44,202 bases of DNA from ZC4RG30 sp040508085. Lineage in GTDB: Bacteria; Pseudomonadota; Gammaproteobacteria; Steroidobacterales; Steroidobacteraceae. Position 1 is the first letter of the stretch; the number at the start of each line of letters is the position of its first letter. Below, piece after piece: positions 1-8,195 of the stretch. The stretch covers positions 1-44,202 of the forward strand of contig JBEVNO010000024.1 in NCBI GenBank assembly GCA_040508085.1, given 5' to 3'. Under the pieces are notes generated by a model. The model was given only the letters and a program-made list of their open reading frames with translations, was not told where the DNA came from and ran no database searches. Position numbers and translations under genes: made by a program.

Positions 1-2
1 CC

Positions 3-371
3 CATCACTCCGCCGTGCAGTTCGATTTCGCCAGGCAGGTCTCCTACACCGGCAAGGTGATGGATTTCGCCGCCATCAACCCGCACATGCGGCTGGTGAT
101 CGAGTGGAAGGACGACAAGGGCAAGGTCCACAACGTGCGCTTTGAAGGCCACAGCACCAACAACATGTATCGTGCCGGCTACCGCAAGGGGATGGTGAAG
201 GTCGGCGATACGCTCACCGTCAACGCCGCGCCCTTCAAGGATGGCACCGAGGGTGGCTATGTCATTTCCGCAAAGCTGGCCGATGGCCAGTTCTTCGGCA
301 TGCAGTCACGCACTGAGCGTGACGCCGCCGCCGCCGGCGAGGCCACCCGCAAGGCTGCCGAAGGGCGCTGA
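3..371 (+). CDS. DUF6152-like exported protein, 5' end missing
   Basis: The reading frame is already open at the left edge and begins HHSAVQFD, so the start and any signal peptide lie outside the window. The visible 122 residues resemble the DUF6152 family: an HHS motif just after the signal region, then a short beta-rich domain with an INPHMRL segment comparable to the family's TNPH motif. Function is unknown; such proteins are usually periplasmic. A GTG inside the frame at 15 could be mistaken for a start, but the family motif HHS lies upstream of it, so the gene is truncated by the window edge. It ends 27 bp before the ring-cleavage dioxygenase, which has its own Shine-Dalgarno (AAGGAAC), and the two are probably co-transcribed. 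Family assignment is from memory of the motif. Confidence 0.7.
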   Translation, partial: HHSAVQFDFARQVSYTGKVMDFAAINPHMRLVIEWKDDKGKVHNVRFEGHSTNNMYRAGYRKGMVKVGDTLTVNAAPFKDGTEGGYVISAKLADGQFFGMQSRTERDAAAAGEATRKAAEGR

Positions 372-398
372 AGTTTTTCATCACAGGCAAGGAACGAA

Positions 399-1697
399 AT
401 GGCCCAGATCATCGGCGGCATCGCGACATCCCATACCCCGACCATTGGCTTCGCGCTCGACGCGAAGAAGCAGGAAGACCCGGTATGGAAGCCGATTTTC
501 GAAGGCTATAAGCCCGTGCAGGAGTGGCTTGCTGATCGCAAGCCCGATGTCCTGCTGTATATCTTCAACGACCACATCACCTCGTTCTTCCTGGACCACT
601 ACTCGCACTTCGCCCTGGGCGTTGGTGAGGAATATGGTCCGGCGGACGAGGGTGGTGGGCCGCGCAAGCTGCCGCCGATCAAGGGCGACCCGAAGCTGGC
701 CGCGCATATCGCGGCTGGCCTGGTGGCAGATGAATTCGACCTGTCGTACTTCCAGGGCAAGGACCTGGACCACGGCGTGTTCTCGCCGCTGTCGCTGCTG
801 CTGCCGCATGAAAACGGCTGGCCTTGCAGGATGATCCCGTTCCAGTGTGGCGTGCTGAACCCGCCTGTGCCGACGCCGCTGCGCTTCTACAAGATGGGCC
901 TGGCGCTGCGCAAGGCGATCCTGTCGTATCCGGAAGACATCAAGGTTGCCATCGTGGGCACCGGTGGTCTGTCGCATCAGGTCCACGGCGAGCGCTGCGG
1001 CTTCAACAACACGCCCTGGGACATGGAGTTCCTCGAACGGCTGGAGAAGGATCCGGAAGGCCTCACCAAGGTCACCATCGCCGAATACGCCAGGCTGGGT
1101 GGCATGGAGGGCGCCGAGGTGGTGATGTGGCTGCTGATGCGCGCGGCATTGTCGAAGAAGGTGACCAAGACCCACCAGACCTACTACCTCCCGTCGATGA
1201 CGCCGATCGCCAGCGTGATCTTCGAGAACGCGTCGGATGAGCCCATGGATGAGCCCATCGAGGCTTATCGCAAGCGCATGACCGAGCAGTACGACGGGCT
1301 GGAGAAGATCGAAGGCACTTATCCGTACACCATCGAGCGCAGCGTGAAGGCTTTCCGCCTGAACCGCTTCATCCATGAGCTGATCCACCCGGAATTCCGC
1401 AAGCAATTCCTCGCCGATCCGGAGCCGCTGTTCGCGCAGCACGAGCTCACCGAGGAGGAACGCGAGCTGGTCCGCAAGCGCGACTGGCGCGGCATGATCC
1501 ACTACGGCGTGATCTTCTTCCTGCTGGAGAAGCTCGGTGCGGTGGTCGGCACCACCAACCTGCACATCTACGCGGCCATGCGGGGACAATCGCTGGAGGA
1601 TTTCCAGAAGACCCGCAATGCGCAGGTGCTGTATTCGGTGGCGGGTACCGATGCCGGCAAGACCGACTGGGACAAGAAACCGGCGGCGCGCGCCTGA
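399..1697 (+). CDS. galA: gallate dioxygenase-like fused LigB-LigA extradiol dioxygenase
   Basis: This 432-residue protein is a class III (LigB-type) extradiol dioxygenase with a LigA-like domain fused at its C-terminus (about residues 315-420), the architecture of gallate dioxygenases GalA and DesB (about 420 residues). Expected iron ligands are visible: His12 in the SHTPT motif, His59 in NDH and Glu240 in GAEVVMW. The SHQVHGE motif at about 192-198 carries the conserved active-site histidines. The predicted reaction is oxygen-dependent meta-cleavage of gallate to 4-oxalomesaconate in the cytoplasm; protocatechuate 4,5-cleavage is the main alternative. A good Shine-Dalgarno precedes the ATG. 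No hydratase, aldolase or isomerase gene for the rest of the pathway is seen in the window. The family is very likely; exact substrate is inferred. Confidence 0.85.
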   Translation: MAQIIGGIATSHTPTIGFALDAKKQEDPVWKPIFEGYKPVQEWLADRKPDVLLYIFNDHITSFFLDHYSHFALGVGEEYGPADEGGGPRKLPPIKGDPKLAAHIAAGLVADEFDLSYFQGKDLDHGVFSPLSLLLPHENGWPCRMIPFQCGVLNPPVPTPLRFYKMGLALRKAILSYPEDIKVAIVGTGGLSHQVHGERCGFNNTPWDMEFLERLEKDPEGLTKVTIAEYARLGGMEGAEVVMWLLMRAALSKKVTKTHQTYYLPSMTPIASVIFENASDEPMDEPIEAYRKRMTEQYDGLEKIEGTYPYTIERSVKAFRLNRFIHELIHPEFRKQFLADPEPLFAQHELTEEERELVRKRDWRGMIHYGVIFFLLEKLGAVVGTTNLHIYAAMRGQSLEDFQKTRNAQVLYSVAGTDAGKTDWDKKPAARA

Positions 1698-1728
1698 GGC
1701 GTCGCAGTCCGGAACAGGAAGGGTGCGT

Positions 1729-2271
1729 ATGCGTACAAGAATGATCCTGGCGGCAGCTCTGGTCCTGGGCAGCAGCCTCGCGGCATCGGCTGAACCATCG
1801 GTGGACGCCGTACGTCGCTGCGCGCAGGTCAAGGACAGCCTCGAGCGGCTGGTGTGCTATGACCGCGCGGCGGCGGGCAGCGCTGGCGCTGAGGCGGCGC
1901 CTGCGGCTTCCCCAGTGGCGCCCGCGCCCGCCCCGCTGGTGCGGGCAACTCCGGCACCGGCTCCGCAAGCGGCGCCTGTGCAGCGGGAATTCGGCGATGA
2001 GACCGTGAAGCGGTCGGAGAAGGAGCGGGCGTCCACCTCCGGCCCGAGTAGCCTCACTGCGGTTGTCTCGGAGCTGAAGGAATACCGCCGCAATGTCTAC
2101 ATGCTGACGCTGGACAACGGCCAGGTGTGGCAGCAGATGGACATGGACAGCCTGTTCCAGGTGAAGGCCGGCGACACCATCCAGATCGAGAAAGGCAAGC
2201 TCGGGGGTTACCGCATGGCCCGCACCAGCGGTGGCCGCAGTGGCTGGGTACGCGTCAACCGGGTGCGCTGA
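1729..2271 (+). CDS. small exported hypothetical protein
   Basis: The protein has 180 residues. Residues 1-21 form a typical signal peptide ending ASA, so it is probably periplasmic. After it comes a short motif with two cysteines, CAQVKDSLERLVCYDRAA, of a kind found near the N-terminus of many proteobacterial exported proteins and perhaps disulphide-bonded. An Ala/Pro-rich linker follows (about residues 45-85). The C-terminal part, about residues 105-180, is a small beta-rich domain containing LDNGQVWQQ and the end GWVRVNRVR. I do not recognise a characterised function. The ATG was chosen because a purine-rich GGAACAGGAAGG lies just upstream; an in-frame GTG two codons earlier is possible. 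It begins 31 bp after the dioxygenase and may share its transcript. Confidence 0.7.
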   Translation: MRTRMILAAALVLGSSLAASAEPSVDAVRRCAQVKDSLERLVCYDRAAAGSAGAEAAPAASPVAPAPAPLVRATPAPAPQAAPVQREFGDETVKRSEKERASTSGPSSLTAVVSELKEYRRNVYMLTLDNGQVWQQMDMDSLFQVKAGDTIQIEKGKLGGYRMARTSGGRSGWVRVNRVR

Positions 2272-2384
2272 CGCCGCCGGCGGACCATATTCCGATCTGT
2301 TATACGGATACACGGCCGGCTGCTTCTTTCGCCATAAAAAAGCGCTTAGCCTTGCGGTCCTTTTGAAAGGTGACCGGGGGCCGG

Positions 2385-3161
2385 ATGGCTGCAACTGCAA
2401 ACGAACGCGTGATTTCCGTGCATCACTGGAACGACAGCCTGTTTTCGTTCCGCACCACGCGCGACCCCGGGTTCCGTTTCGAGAACGGCCACTTCGTGAT
2501 GCTGGGCCTGCCCGTGGAGGGGCGGCCGCTGTTGCGTGCCTATTCCATTGCCAGCCCGAACTGGGAGGAGCATCTGGAATTCTTCAGCATCAAGGTGCCG
2601 GACGGACCGCTGACCTCGCGGCTGCAGCATCTGCGCGTGGGCGACGATGTGCTGGTCAGCCGCAAACCCACCGGCACGCTTGTCATCCATGACCTGAAGC
2701 CCGGCAAGCACCTGTATCTGCTCGGCACCGGCACGGGCCTGGCGCCATTCCTCAGCATCGTGCAGGACCCGGAGACCTGGGAGCGTTTCGACAAGGTGGT
2801 GCTGGCGCATGGTGTGCGCAAGGTGGCAGACCTGGCATACCGGGAGTTCATCGAAAACGAGCTGCCCCGCCACGAGCTGCTGGGCGATGTGCTGCGCGAC
2901 CGGCTGATCTATCACCCCACCGCCACGCGCGAGCCGTTTCATATCGAGGGACGCCTCACCGACCAGCTGGCTGATGGGCGCCTGGCGCAGCTGGCCGGTT
3001 TGCCGCCACTGGACCCGGCCCATGACCGCTTCATGCTGTGCGGCAGTCCGCATATGCTGGCGGACACGCGGCGGTTGCTCGATGAACGCGGGTTCCGCAT
3101 CTCGCCGCATATCGGCGAGCCCGGTGACTACGTTATCGAACGCGCCTTCGTCGAGAAATAG
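2385..3161 (+). CDS. fpr: ferredoxin--NADP(+) reductase
   Basis: This 258-residue cytoplasmic flavoenzyme moves electrons between NADPH and ferredoxin or flavodoxin. The FAD-binding motif RAYSIAS is at 51-57, the nucleotide-binding motif GTGTGLAPF at 114-122, and LCGSPHM towards the end is the conserved NADP-domain cysteine motif. The length matches bacterial Fpr proteins (about 250-260). An in-frame GTG at 2370 would add five residues; the ATG was preferred because a run of G lies 5-10 bases upstream and the N-terminus then fits the family. There is a 113-bp gap upstream, so the gene may have its own promoter. It could supply electrons to an oxygenase, but no ferredoxin or oxygenase partner is encoded here; Fpr also serves oxidative-stress and Fe-S functions. 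Confidence 0.92.
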   Translation: MAATANERVISVHHWNDSLFSFRTTRDPGFRFENGHFVMLGLPVEGRPLLRAYSIASPNWEEHLEFFSIKVPDGPLTSRLQHLRVGDDVLVSRKPTGTLVIHDLKPGKHLYLLGTGTGLAPFLSIVQDPETWERFDKVVLAHGVRKVADLAYREFIENELPRHELLGDVLRDRLIYHPTATREPFHIEGRLTDQLADGRLAQLAGLPPLDPAHDRFMLCGSPHMLADTRRLLDERGFRISPHIGEPGDYVIERAFVEK

Positions 3162-3183
3162 CGGCGCGTCCGCCAGGAAAATC

Positions 3184-4452
3184 ATGCGGGACAATTCGCC
3201 GCGACGGGTGCTGTTCGCAAGTCTGATCGGCACCACGATCGAGTTCTTCGACTTCTACATCTATGCCACCGCCGCGGTGCTGGTATTCCCGAAGCTGTTC
3301 TTCCCCGCCTCGGACCCGGCCTCCGCGACGCTGCAGTCGCTGGCGACCTTCGCCCTGGCGTTCTTTGCCCGGCCGGTGGGTTCGGCGGTATTCGGTCACT
3401 ATGGCGACCGGGTCGGGCGCAAGGTGACGCTGGTGGCGGCGTTGCTGACCATGGGTCTGTCCACGGTGCTGATCGGCCTGCTGCCCACCTACCAGACCGC
3501 CGGACTGCTGGCGCCGGCATTGCTGGCCTTGTGCCGCTTCGGCCAGGGCTTTGGCCTCGGCGGCGAGTGGGGCGGTGCGGTGCTGCTGGCCACGGAGAAC
3601 GCGCCAGCCGGCCAGCAGAACTGGTATGGCATGTTCCCGCAGCTGGGCGCGCCCATCGGTTTCATCTGCTCGTCAGGCGTGTTCCTGCTGCTGACGCACT
3701 TCCTGAGCGATGCACAGTTCCTGGCCTGGGGCTGGCGCGTGCCGTTCATCGCCAGTTCCGCGCTGGTGCTGGTCGGCCTGTACGTGCGCCTGCGCATCAC
3801 CGAAACACCGGCTTTCCGTCGCGCCATCGAGCACAACGAGCGGGTGCGTGTGCCACTGGGCGAGGTGTTCCGTCACCACGGCCGCACACTGCTGCTCGGC
3901 ACCTTCGCGGCAGTGGCGACTTTCGTGGTCTTCTACCTGATGACGGTGTTCGCCCTGTCCTGGGGCACGTCGCGGCTGGGCTGGTCGCGCGAGCAGTTCC
4001 TGCTGCTGCAGATGGCAGGTGTGGTGTGCTTCGGGCTCACCATCCCGTGGTCGGCGAAGCTGGCCGACCGTCATGACCCTCGCGCGGTCCTGATTGCAGC
4101 CACCGCCGGGTTGATGCTGTTCGGGTTTGTCTTCGCGCCGCTGCTTTCCGCAGGTGGCGCGGGGCCCGTGCTGCTGTGCCTGTCGCTGGGGCTCGGTCTG
4201 ATGGGCCTCACCTACGGACCGCTGGGCTCGGCACTGGCGGCGCTGTTCCCCACAGCGGTGCGCTATACCGGCGCTTCGCTGACATTCAATTTTGCCGGCA
4301 TCCTCGGGGCATCGCTGACTCCCTACGCGGCTACCTGGCTGGCCAACAATTACGGGCTGCCTGCCGTGGGGTGGTACCTGTCCGGGGCGAGCCTCGTCAC
4401 CTTGCTGGCGCTGTTGTTGCTGCCGCGCAGTTCGATGGCGGCGCGGCTGTGA
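3184..4452 (+). CDS. MFS transporter, metabolite:H+ symporter (MHS) family
   Basis: A 422-residue inner-membrane protein with about 12 hydrophobic segments. The N-terminal GTTIEFFDFYIY and the loop 2-3 motif GHYGDRVGRK are characteristic of the MHS branch of the major facilitator superfamily (relatives of ShiA, KgtP and ProP), which import organic acids or osmolytes with protons. The ATG was chosen because AGGA lies about 7 bases upstream and the protein then begins just before the first membrane segment. It follows fpr by 22 bp and its stop codon overlaps the GTG start of the MaoC-like gene, so these genes are an operon. Position near a gallate-type dioxygenase makes an aromatic-acid substrate possible, but nothing in the sequence decides that. 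Confidence 0.87.
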   Translation: MRDNSPRRVLFASLIGTTIEFFDFYIYATAAVLVFPKLFFPASDPASATLQSLATFALAFFARPVGSAVFGHYGDRVGRKVTLVAALLTMGLSTVLIGLLPTYQTAGLLAPALLALCRFGQGFGLGGEWGGAVLLATENAPAGQQNWYGMFPQLGAPIGFICSSGVFLLLTHFLSDAQFLAWGWRVPFIASSALVLVGLYVRLRITETPAFRRAIEHNERVRVPLGEVFRHHGRTLLLGTFAAVATFVVFYLMTVFALSWGTSRLGWSREQFLLLQMAGVVCFGLTIPWSAKLADRHDPRAVLIAATAGLMLFGFVFAPLLSAGGAGPVLLCLSLGLGLMGLTYGPLGSALAALFPTAVRYTGASLTFNFAGILGASLTPYAATWLANNYGLPAVGWYLSGASLVTLLALLLLPRSSMAARL

Positions 4453-4919
4453 CGTCCAGCGCGGCGGCCGACCCCGTCTACCTGGAAGACCTGACAGTCG
4501 GGCAGACCTTCAGCAATGGACCGGTGGAACTCACCGCCGACGCGATCAAGCAGTTCGCGCGGCAGTTTGACCCGCAGCCCTTTCACCTCGATGAAGCAGC
4601 CGCTGCGGCCAGCCTCTTCGGCCGGCTCGCGGCCAGCGGCTGGCATACGGCGGCGCTGACCATGCGCCTGCTGGTGACCGGTGGACCCCGCATCGGCTGG
4701 GGCTACATCGGCGCGGGGGGCGAGCTGACCTGGCCGCGTCCCGCCTACGCTGGTGATTCGCTGTCGCTGCACGCCGAGGTGCTCGAGATCACGCCTTCGC
4801 GCAGCAAGCCGGACCGCGGCATTGCCCGGGTGCGGCTGCTGACGCTGAACCAGCATGGGCAGGTGGTGCAGGACATGGTGGCGCGGGTGCTGGTGCCGCG
4901 CCGGCCGCCGCCCGGCTAG
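4449..4919 (+). CDS. MaoC-like hotdog-fold dehydratase
   Basis: The 156-residue product matches MaoC-like proteins: an N-terminal LEDLTVGQTF, then the hydratase-like motif around residues 36-48 (FARQFDPQPFHLD) with the conserved Asp and His used by (R)-specific enoyl-CoA hydratases, and a PAYAGDSL segment typical of the fold. The family hydrates or dehydrates acyl-CoA thioesters, though many single-domain members are uncharacterised. Translation probably starts at a GTG whose last bases overlap the transporter stop codon, indicating translational coupling. The cupin gene follows after 10 bp. The substrate is unknown. Confidence 0.8.
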   Translation: MTSSAAADPVYLEDLTVGQTFSNGPVELTADAIKQFARQFDPQPFHLDEAAAAASLFGRLAASGWHTAALTMRLLVTGGPRIGWGYIGAGGELTWPRPAYAGDSLSLHAEVLEITPSRSKPDRGIARVRLLTLNQHGQVVQDMVARVLVPRRPPPG

Positions 4920-4929
4920 ACTGCCCGGC

Positions 4930-5301
4930 ATGAGTGCCTCTCTGCCGCCCGCCTTCATGCCTGCGATAGATTTTGATGGACCACTACCCGAACCCACGCA
5001 GTGGCGGCCGCCGGCCGAGCGCGTGATGGCCGGTGATCCGCTGCAGCGGGCGTGGAATCTCTACAGCAGTGCCGACGGCCGTTTCCATGCCGGCATCTGG
5101 GAATGCGCAGCCGGCAAGTGGCGCGTGGCGTTCACCGAGAATGAGTTCTGCCAGCTGCTGGCGGGCCGCATTGCGGTGACTGGCGATGACGGGTCGCAGC
5201 GGACCTACCAGGCCGGTGAGGCCTTCGTGTCGCCTGCCGGCTTCAGCGGGCACTGGGAAGTGCTCGAGGCGGCACGCAAGCACTACGTGATCTACGAATG
5301 A
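4930..5301 (+). CDS. cupin-domain protein (COG3450-like)
   Basis: A 123-residue soluble protein consisting of one small cupin domain. The region WECAAGKWRVAFTENEFCQLLAGRIAV resembles the first cupin motif of the COG3450/Cupin_3 group, with the conserved Glu in FTENEFC, and YQAGEAFVSPAGFSGHWEV is the second part of the barrel. Members of this group are mostly uncharacterised; a few are ureidoglycine aminohydrolase-like. No function can be given. The stop codon overlaps the start of the next gene (ATGA), so both are translated from one message. Confidence 0.75.
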   Translation: MSASLPPAFMPAIDFDGPLPEPTQWRPPAERVMAGDPLQRAWNLYSSADGRFHAGIWECAAGKWRVAFTENEFCQLLAGRIAVTGDDGSQRTYQAGEAFVSPAGFSGHWEVLEAARKHYVIYE

Positions 5302-5669
5302 TGGCGCGCCACGCGGGCGCCGTGACCATCTACGGCATTGCCAATTGCGACACGATGAAGAAGGCGCGCAGCTGGCTTGAACTGCACGCCATCGAAGCCA
5401 GCTTCCATGATTACCGCAAGACCGGCATCGATCACGCCACTCTTGCTCGCTGGTGCCGCGAGCTGGGCTGGGAGAAAGTGCTGAACCGTTCCGGCACCAC
5501 CTTCCGCAGACTCAGCGATACCGAGCGCGCCGGCCTGGACGCGCCGCGCGCCATCGGCCTGATGCTTGCGCAACCTGCCTTGATCAAGCGTCCGGTGCTG
5601 GATATCGATGGCCGGCTGCTGGTGGGATTCAAATCCGAGGCGTACGCAGCCGCGTTCGCGGCAAGCTGA
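5298..5669 (+). CDS. ArsC/Spx-family protein, YffB type
   Basis: The 123-residue product has a thioredoxin-like ArsC/Spx fold: TIYGIANCDTMKKARSWL at the N-terminus carries the single cysteine of the active-site loop (NCDTMKKA), and IKRPVLDIDGRLLVGF near the C-terminus is the conserved RPV cis-proline segment. YffB-type proteins have been proposed to be glutathione-dependent reductases; a true arsenate reductase role is not supported by context. Two adjacent in-frame ATG codons (5298 and 5301) could start it. It overlaps the cupin gene by 4 bp and lies two bases before tadA. Confidence 0.82.
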   Translation: MMARHAGAVTIYGIANCDTMKKARSWLELHAIEASFHDYRKTGIDHATLARWCRELGWEKVLNRSGTTFRRLSDTERAGLDAPRAIGLMLAQPALIKRPVLDIDGRLLVGFKSEAYAAAFAAS

Positions 5670-5671
5670 CC

Positions 5672-6133
5672 ATGCCGCCGCCGGGCGATGCCGACTTCAT
5701 GCTGCTCGCGCTCGAAGAGGCGCGCATCGCGCAGGCCGCAGGTGAAGTGCCAGTGGGCGCGGTGCTCGTGAAGGGCGCACAGGTGATTGCGCGCGGCGGC
5801 AATGCGCCCATCGGCCTGCATGATCCCAGCGCCCATGCAGAGATGCTGGCGCTGCGTGCCGGCGGCCGCGCCCTCGGCAACTACCGGCTGGACGACACCG
5901 TGTTGTACGTGACGCTGGAACCCTGCCTGATGTGCGCGTCGGCCATCGTGCATGCGCGGGTGCGGCGGGTGGTGTTCGGCGCGTTCGATCCCAAGGCCGG
6001 TGCGGCCGGCGGCCTCATGGATGCTTTCGCGCTGAAGGGCCTGAACCACCGTGTGGATGTGTTCGGCGGAGTGCTCGAACAGCAATGCGGCGCCTTGCTG
6101 TCCGGGTTCTTCGCGGCCAACCGCAACGGCTGA
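5672..6133 (+). CDS. tadA: tRNA-specific adenosine deaminase
   Basis: TadA converts adenosine 34 of tRNA-Arg(ACG) to inosine so that one tRNA reads three arginine codons. The 153-residue protein has the cytidine/deoxycytidylate deaminase zinc site: His55-Ala-Glu57, with the catalytic glutamate, and Pro84-Cys85-x-x-Cys88. The length and spacing match Escherichia coli TadA. It is the last gene of the plus-strand run; its stop codon is separated by a single base from the stop codon of the convergent aminotransferase gene, with no obvious terminator between them, so the two transcripts probably overlap at their 3' ends. Confidence 0.95.
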   Translation: MPPPGDADFMLLALEEARIAQAAGEVPVGAVLVKGAQVIARGGNAPIGLHDPSAHAEMLALRAGGRALGNYRLDDTVLYVTLEPCLMCASAIVHARVRRVVFGAFDPKAGAAGGLMDAFALKGLNHRVDVFGGVLEQQCGALLSGFFAANRNG

Positions 6134-6134
6134 A

Positions 6135-6995
6135 TCAGCGCGGCGCGCGCTTGAGCACCTGGTATGCGTCATAGGCGCGCCGCCAGAGCGGTCCGGGCTT
6201 GCCGCTGCCCACTGGCGCGCCGTCCAATGTGGTCACGGGCTGGATTTCCCGCGTCGCGGCGCTGAGCCAGATCTCATCCGCGCCACGCAGCTGCGCCTCG
6301 CTGACGTGCGCATCGCGGTGCGGGATGCCCAGTGAATCCGCGATCTCCTCGACGACGCTGCGCGTGGTGGAGGGCAGGATGCGCTGCGAGTTCAGCGGCG
6401 TGATCAGCGTGCCATCCTTGACGATGTGCACGGCCGAGGCGCTGCCCTCCATGAGCTCGCCATCGCGCAGCAGGATGGTCTCGCTGGCACCGGCATCCAC
6501 GGCCAGCTGCTTCAGCAGCACATTCGCGAGCAGGGCGGTGGACTTCACGTCGCAGCGTGCCCAGCGCGTATCCTGCGCCGTGATGCAGGCCAGGCCATCG
6601 CGCAGCACGCTCTCGGCCACGGTGGGCCAGGGTGAGCAGTAGGCGAATACGGTCGCCGGGATGTCCGGCAGCGGCGCATGGTTGCGGCCCCACTCGGCAC
6701 CGCGTGATACCTGCACGTAGACATACTGGTCGCCACCGCCGTTGGCTGCGATGAGGTCACCGATGAGCTGCAGCCAGGTGGCATGGTCATGCGGGTTCTT
6801 CAGGCGGATGACGGCGGCGCTGCGGTCCAGCCGCGCCAGATGCGCTTCGGCGCGGAACAGCTTGCCGTCATACACACGCAGCACTTCGTACACGCCATCC
6901 CCGAACAGGAAGCTGCGGTCGAAGGGCGAGATGCGTGCCTCGGTGAGCGGTATGCGCGTGCCATTCAGGTGGCACCAGTGCAGTGGTCCGGCCAT
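6135..6995 (-). CDS. dat: D-amino acid aminotransferase-like (class IV) enzyme
   Basis: The 286-residue fold-type IV PLP enzyme shows RISPFDRSFLFGDGVYE at residues 21-37, typical of D-amino acid aminotransferases, the Schiff-base lysine at 151 (CDVKSTALLANVL) and LLRDGELMEGSASAVHIV, the phosphate-binding region. The expected reaction is transamination between D-alanine and 2-oxoglutarate giving D-glutamate; 4-amino-4-deoxychorismate lyase and branched-chain aminotransferase are less likely alternatives. It is the last gene of the wall operon, 14 bp after dacA. That position suggests it recycles D-alanine freed by the carboxypeptidase or supplies D-glutamate. In several gammaproteobacteria a dat-like gene follows dacA and precedes ybeD-lipB-lipA; those three are not here. 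Confidence 0.85.
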   Translation of the reverse strand: MAGPLHWCHLNGTRIPLTEARISPFDRSFLFGDGVYEVLRVYDGKLFRAEAHLARLDRSAAVIRLKNPHDHATWLQLIGDLIAANGGGDQYVYVQVSRGAEWGRNHAPLPDIPATVFAYCSPWPTVAESVLRDGLACITAQDTRWARCDVKSTALLANVLLKQLAVDAGASETILLRDGELMEGSASAVHIVKDGTLITPLNSQRILPSTTRSVVEEIADSLGIPHRDAHVSEAQLRGADEIWLSAATREIQPVTTLDGAPVGSGKPGPLWRRAYDAYQVLKRAPR

Positions 6996-7009
6996 TCAGG
7001 TGCTCCGGC

Positions 7010-8170
7010 TTATTCGAACCACAGCTTGATGCTGTCGATGCCGGTGCGCCACAGGCCACCCTGGTCGACCTTGGTCAGCGCGACCAGCGGCACGCGCGCC
7101 ACCACTTCATCGCCCACCTTGACGGTGTACTGGCCCACCACGGCGCCGGCCGCGATCGGCGCCACCAGCGGGGAATTCACCGTGATGTCCTTGGTGATCT
7201 GGTCCGCCTGGCCGCGCGCGATGGTGACGCTGATGGCCTGGCGGCTGCCTACGCCCACGGAATCCGACTCGCCCTTGTAGACCTGGGGCGTCACCACCGG
7301 CGTCATCGGCTCATGCAGCTTGATGGTCTCGTAGAAGGTGTAACCGTAGTTGATCAGCGCGGCGCTGGCATCCTCGCGCGCCTTGATGCTGGGTGAGCCG
7401 AGCACCACCGAGATCAGGCGCATGCCGTTGCGGCTGGCCGAAGTCACCAGGCAGTACTGCGCACTTTCCGTGTGCCCGGTCTTGATGCCGTCGACGGAAG
7501 GATCGCGCGCCAGCAGGCCGTTGCGGTTCGGCTGTGTATGCTTGTTCCACGTGAATTCACGGATCGAGTAGGTCTTGTAGTCCTCGGGGAAATCGCGGAT
7601 CAGCGCATGCGCCAGCGTCGCGAGGTCGCGCGCGGTGGTGTAGTGGTCGGGAGCGGGCCCGCCCCAGCTGTTGGCGAAATGCGTGTCCTTGAGCCCGAGC
7701 CGCCGCGCGTACTCGTTCATGATCTGCACGAAGCCTTCCTCGGTGCCGCCCAGCTTCTCGGCCAGCGCGATGGTCGCGTCGTTGCCGGACTGCACTATCA
7801 TGCCCTTGACCCGCACATCAACCGGCACTTGCGATTTCACTTCGCGGATGGTGGTCGAACCGCCGGAGGCGGAGCCGCCGGTGCGCCAGGCGTTGACGCT
7901 GACGGGCACGATGTCGGTCCTGGCCAGGCGTTTCTCCTTCAGCGCGGTGAACACGATGTAGGCCGTCATCACCTTGGTGATGCTGGCCGGCTCCATGCGC
8001 TCGCCGCTGCGCTGCTCGGCCAGCACCCGGCCGCTGTCGTGGTCGATCAGGATGTAGCCGGAGGTGGGCACGGGCGGCGGTGTCGGGATGGCGGCCGCGG
8101 AGGCGGCCAAGGCAGCCACCGGCTGGGCGAGGGGCAGGGCAAGCAGCAGGGCGAGCAGGGTCTTCTTCAT
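7010..8170 (-). CDS. dacA: D-alanyl-D-alanine carboxypeptidase (PBP5/6 type)
   Basis: This periplasmic enzyme removes the terminal D-alanine from peptidoglycan stem peptides, limiting cross-linking. Residues 1-22 form a signal peptide. The penicillin-binding motifs are complete: Ser63-Ile-Thr-Lys66, Ser128-Gly-Asn130 and Lys230-Thr-Gly232. A C-terminal PBP5 domain (about residues 285-370) follows and the protein ends with an amphipathic segment (GIDSIKLWFE) expected to anchor it to the inner membrane. Its 386 residues match the family. It lies 25 bp after rlpA and 14 bp before dat in the same operon. Confidence 0.96.
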   Translation of the reverse strand: MKKTLLALLLALPLAQPVAALAASAAAIPTPPPVPTSGYILIDHDSGRVLAEQRSGERMEPASITKVMTAYIVFTALKEKRLARTDIVPVSVNAWRTGGSASGGSTTIREVKSQVPVDVRVKGMIVQSGNDATIALAEKLGGTEEGFVQIMNEYARRLGLKDTHFANSWGGPAPDHYTTARDLATLAHALIRDFPEDYKTYSIREFTWNKHTQPNRNGLLARDPSVDGIKTGHTESAQYCLVTSASRNGMRLISVVLGSPSIKAREDASAALINYGYTFYETIKLHEPMTPVVTPQVYKGESDSVGVGSRQAISVTIARGQADQITKDITVNSPLVAPIAAGAVVGQYTVKVGDEVVARVPLVALTKVDQGGLWRTGIDSIKLWFE

Positions 8171-8195
8171 CGCGGGCAGGTCTCCGGCAAAAGGT

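Noticed and set aside
381..1832. 483-codon open frame antisense to the dioxygenase
   Set aside because: Same reason: the plus-strand protein has all iron ligands, and the antisense product has no family features.
6120..6150. Bidirectional terminator between tadA and dat
   Set aside because: The stops are one base apart and I found no hairpin with a T-run on either strand.
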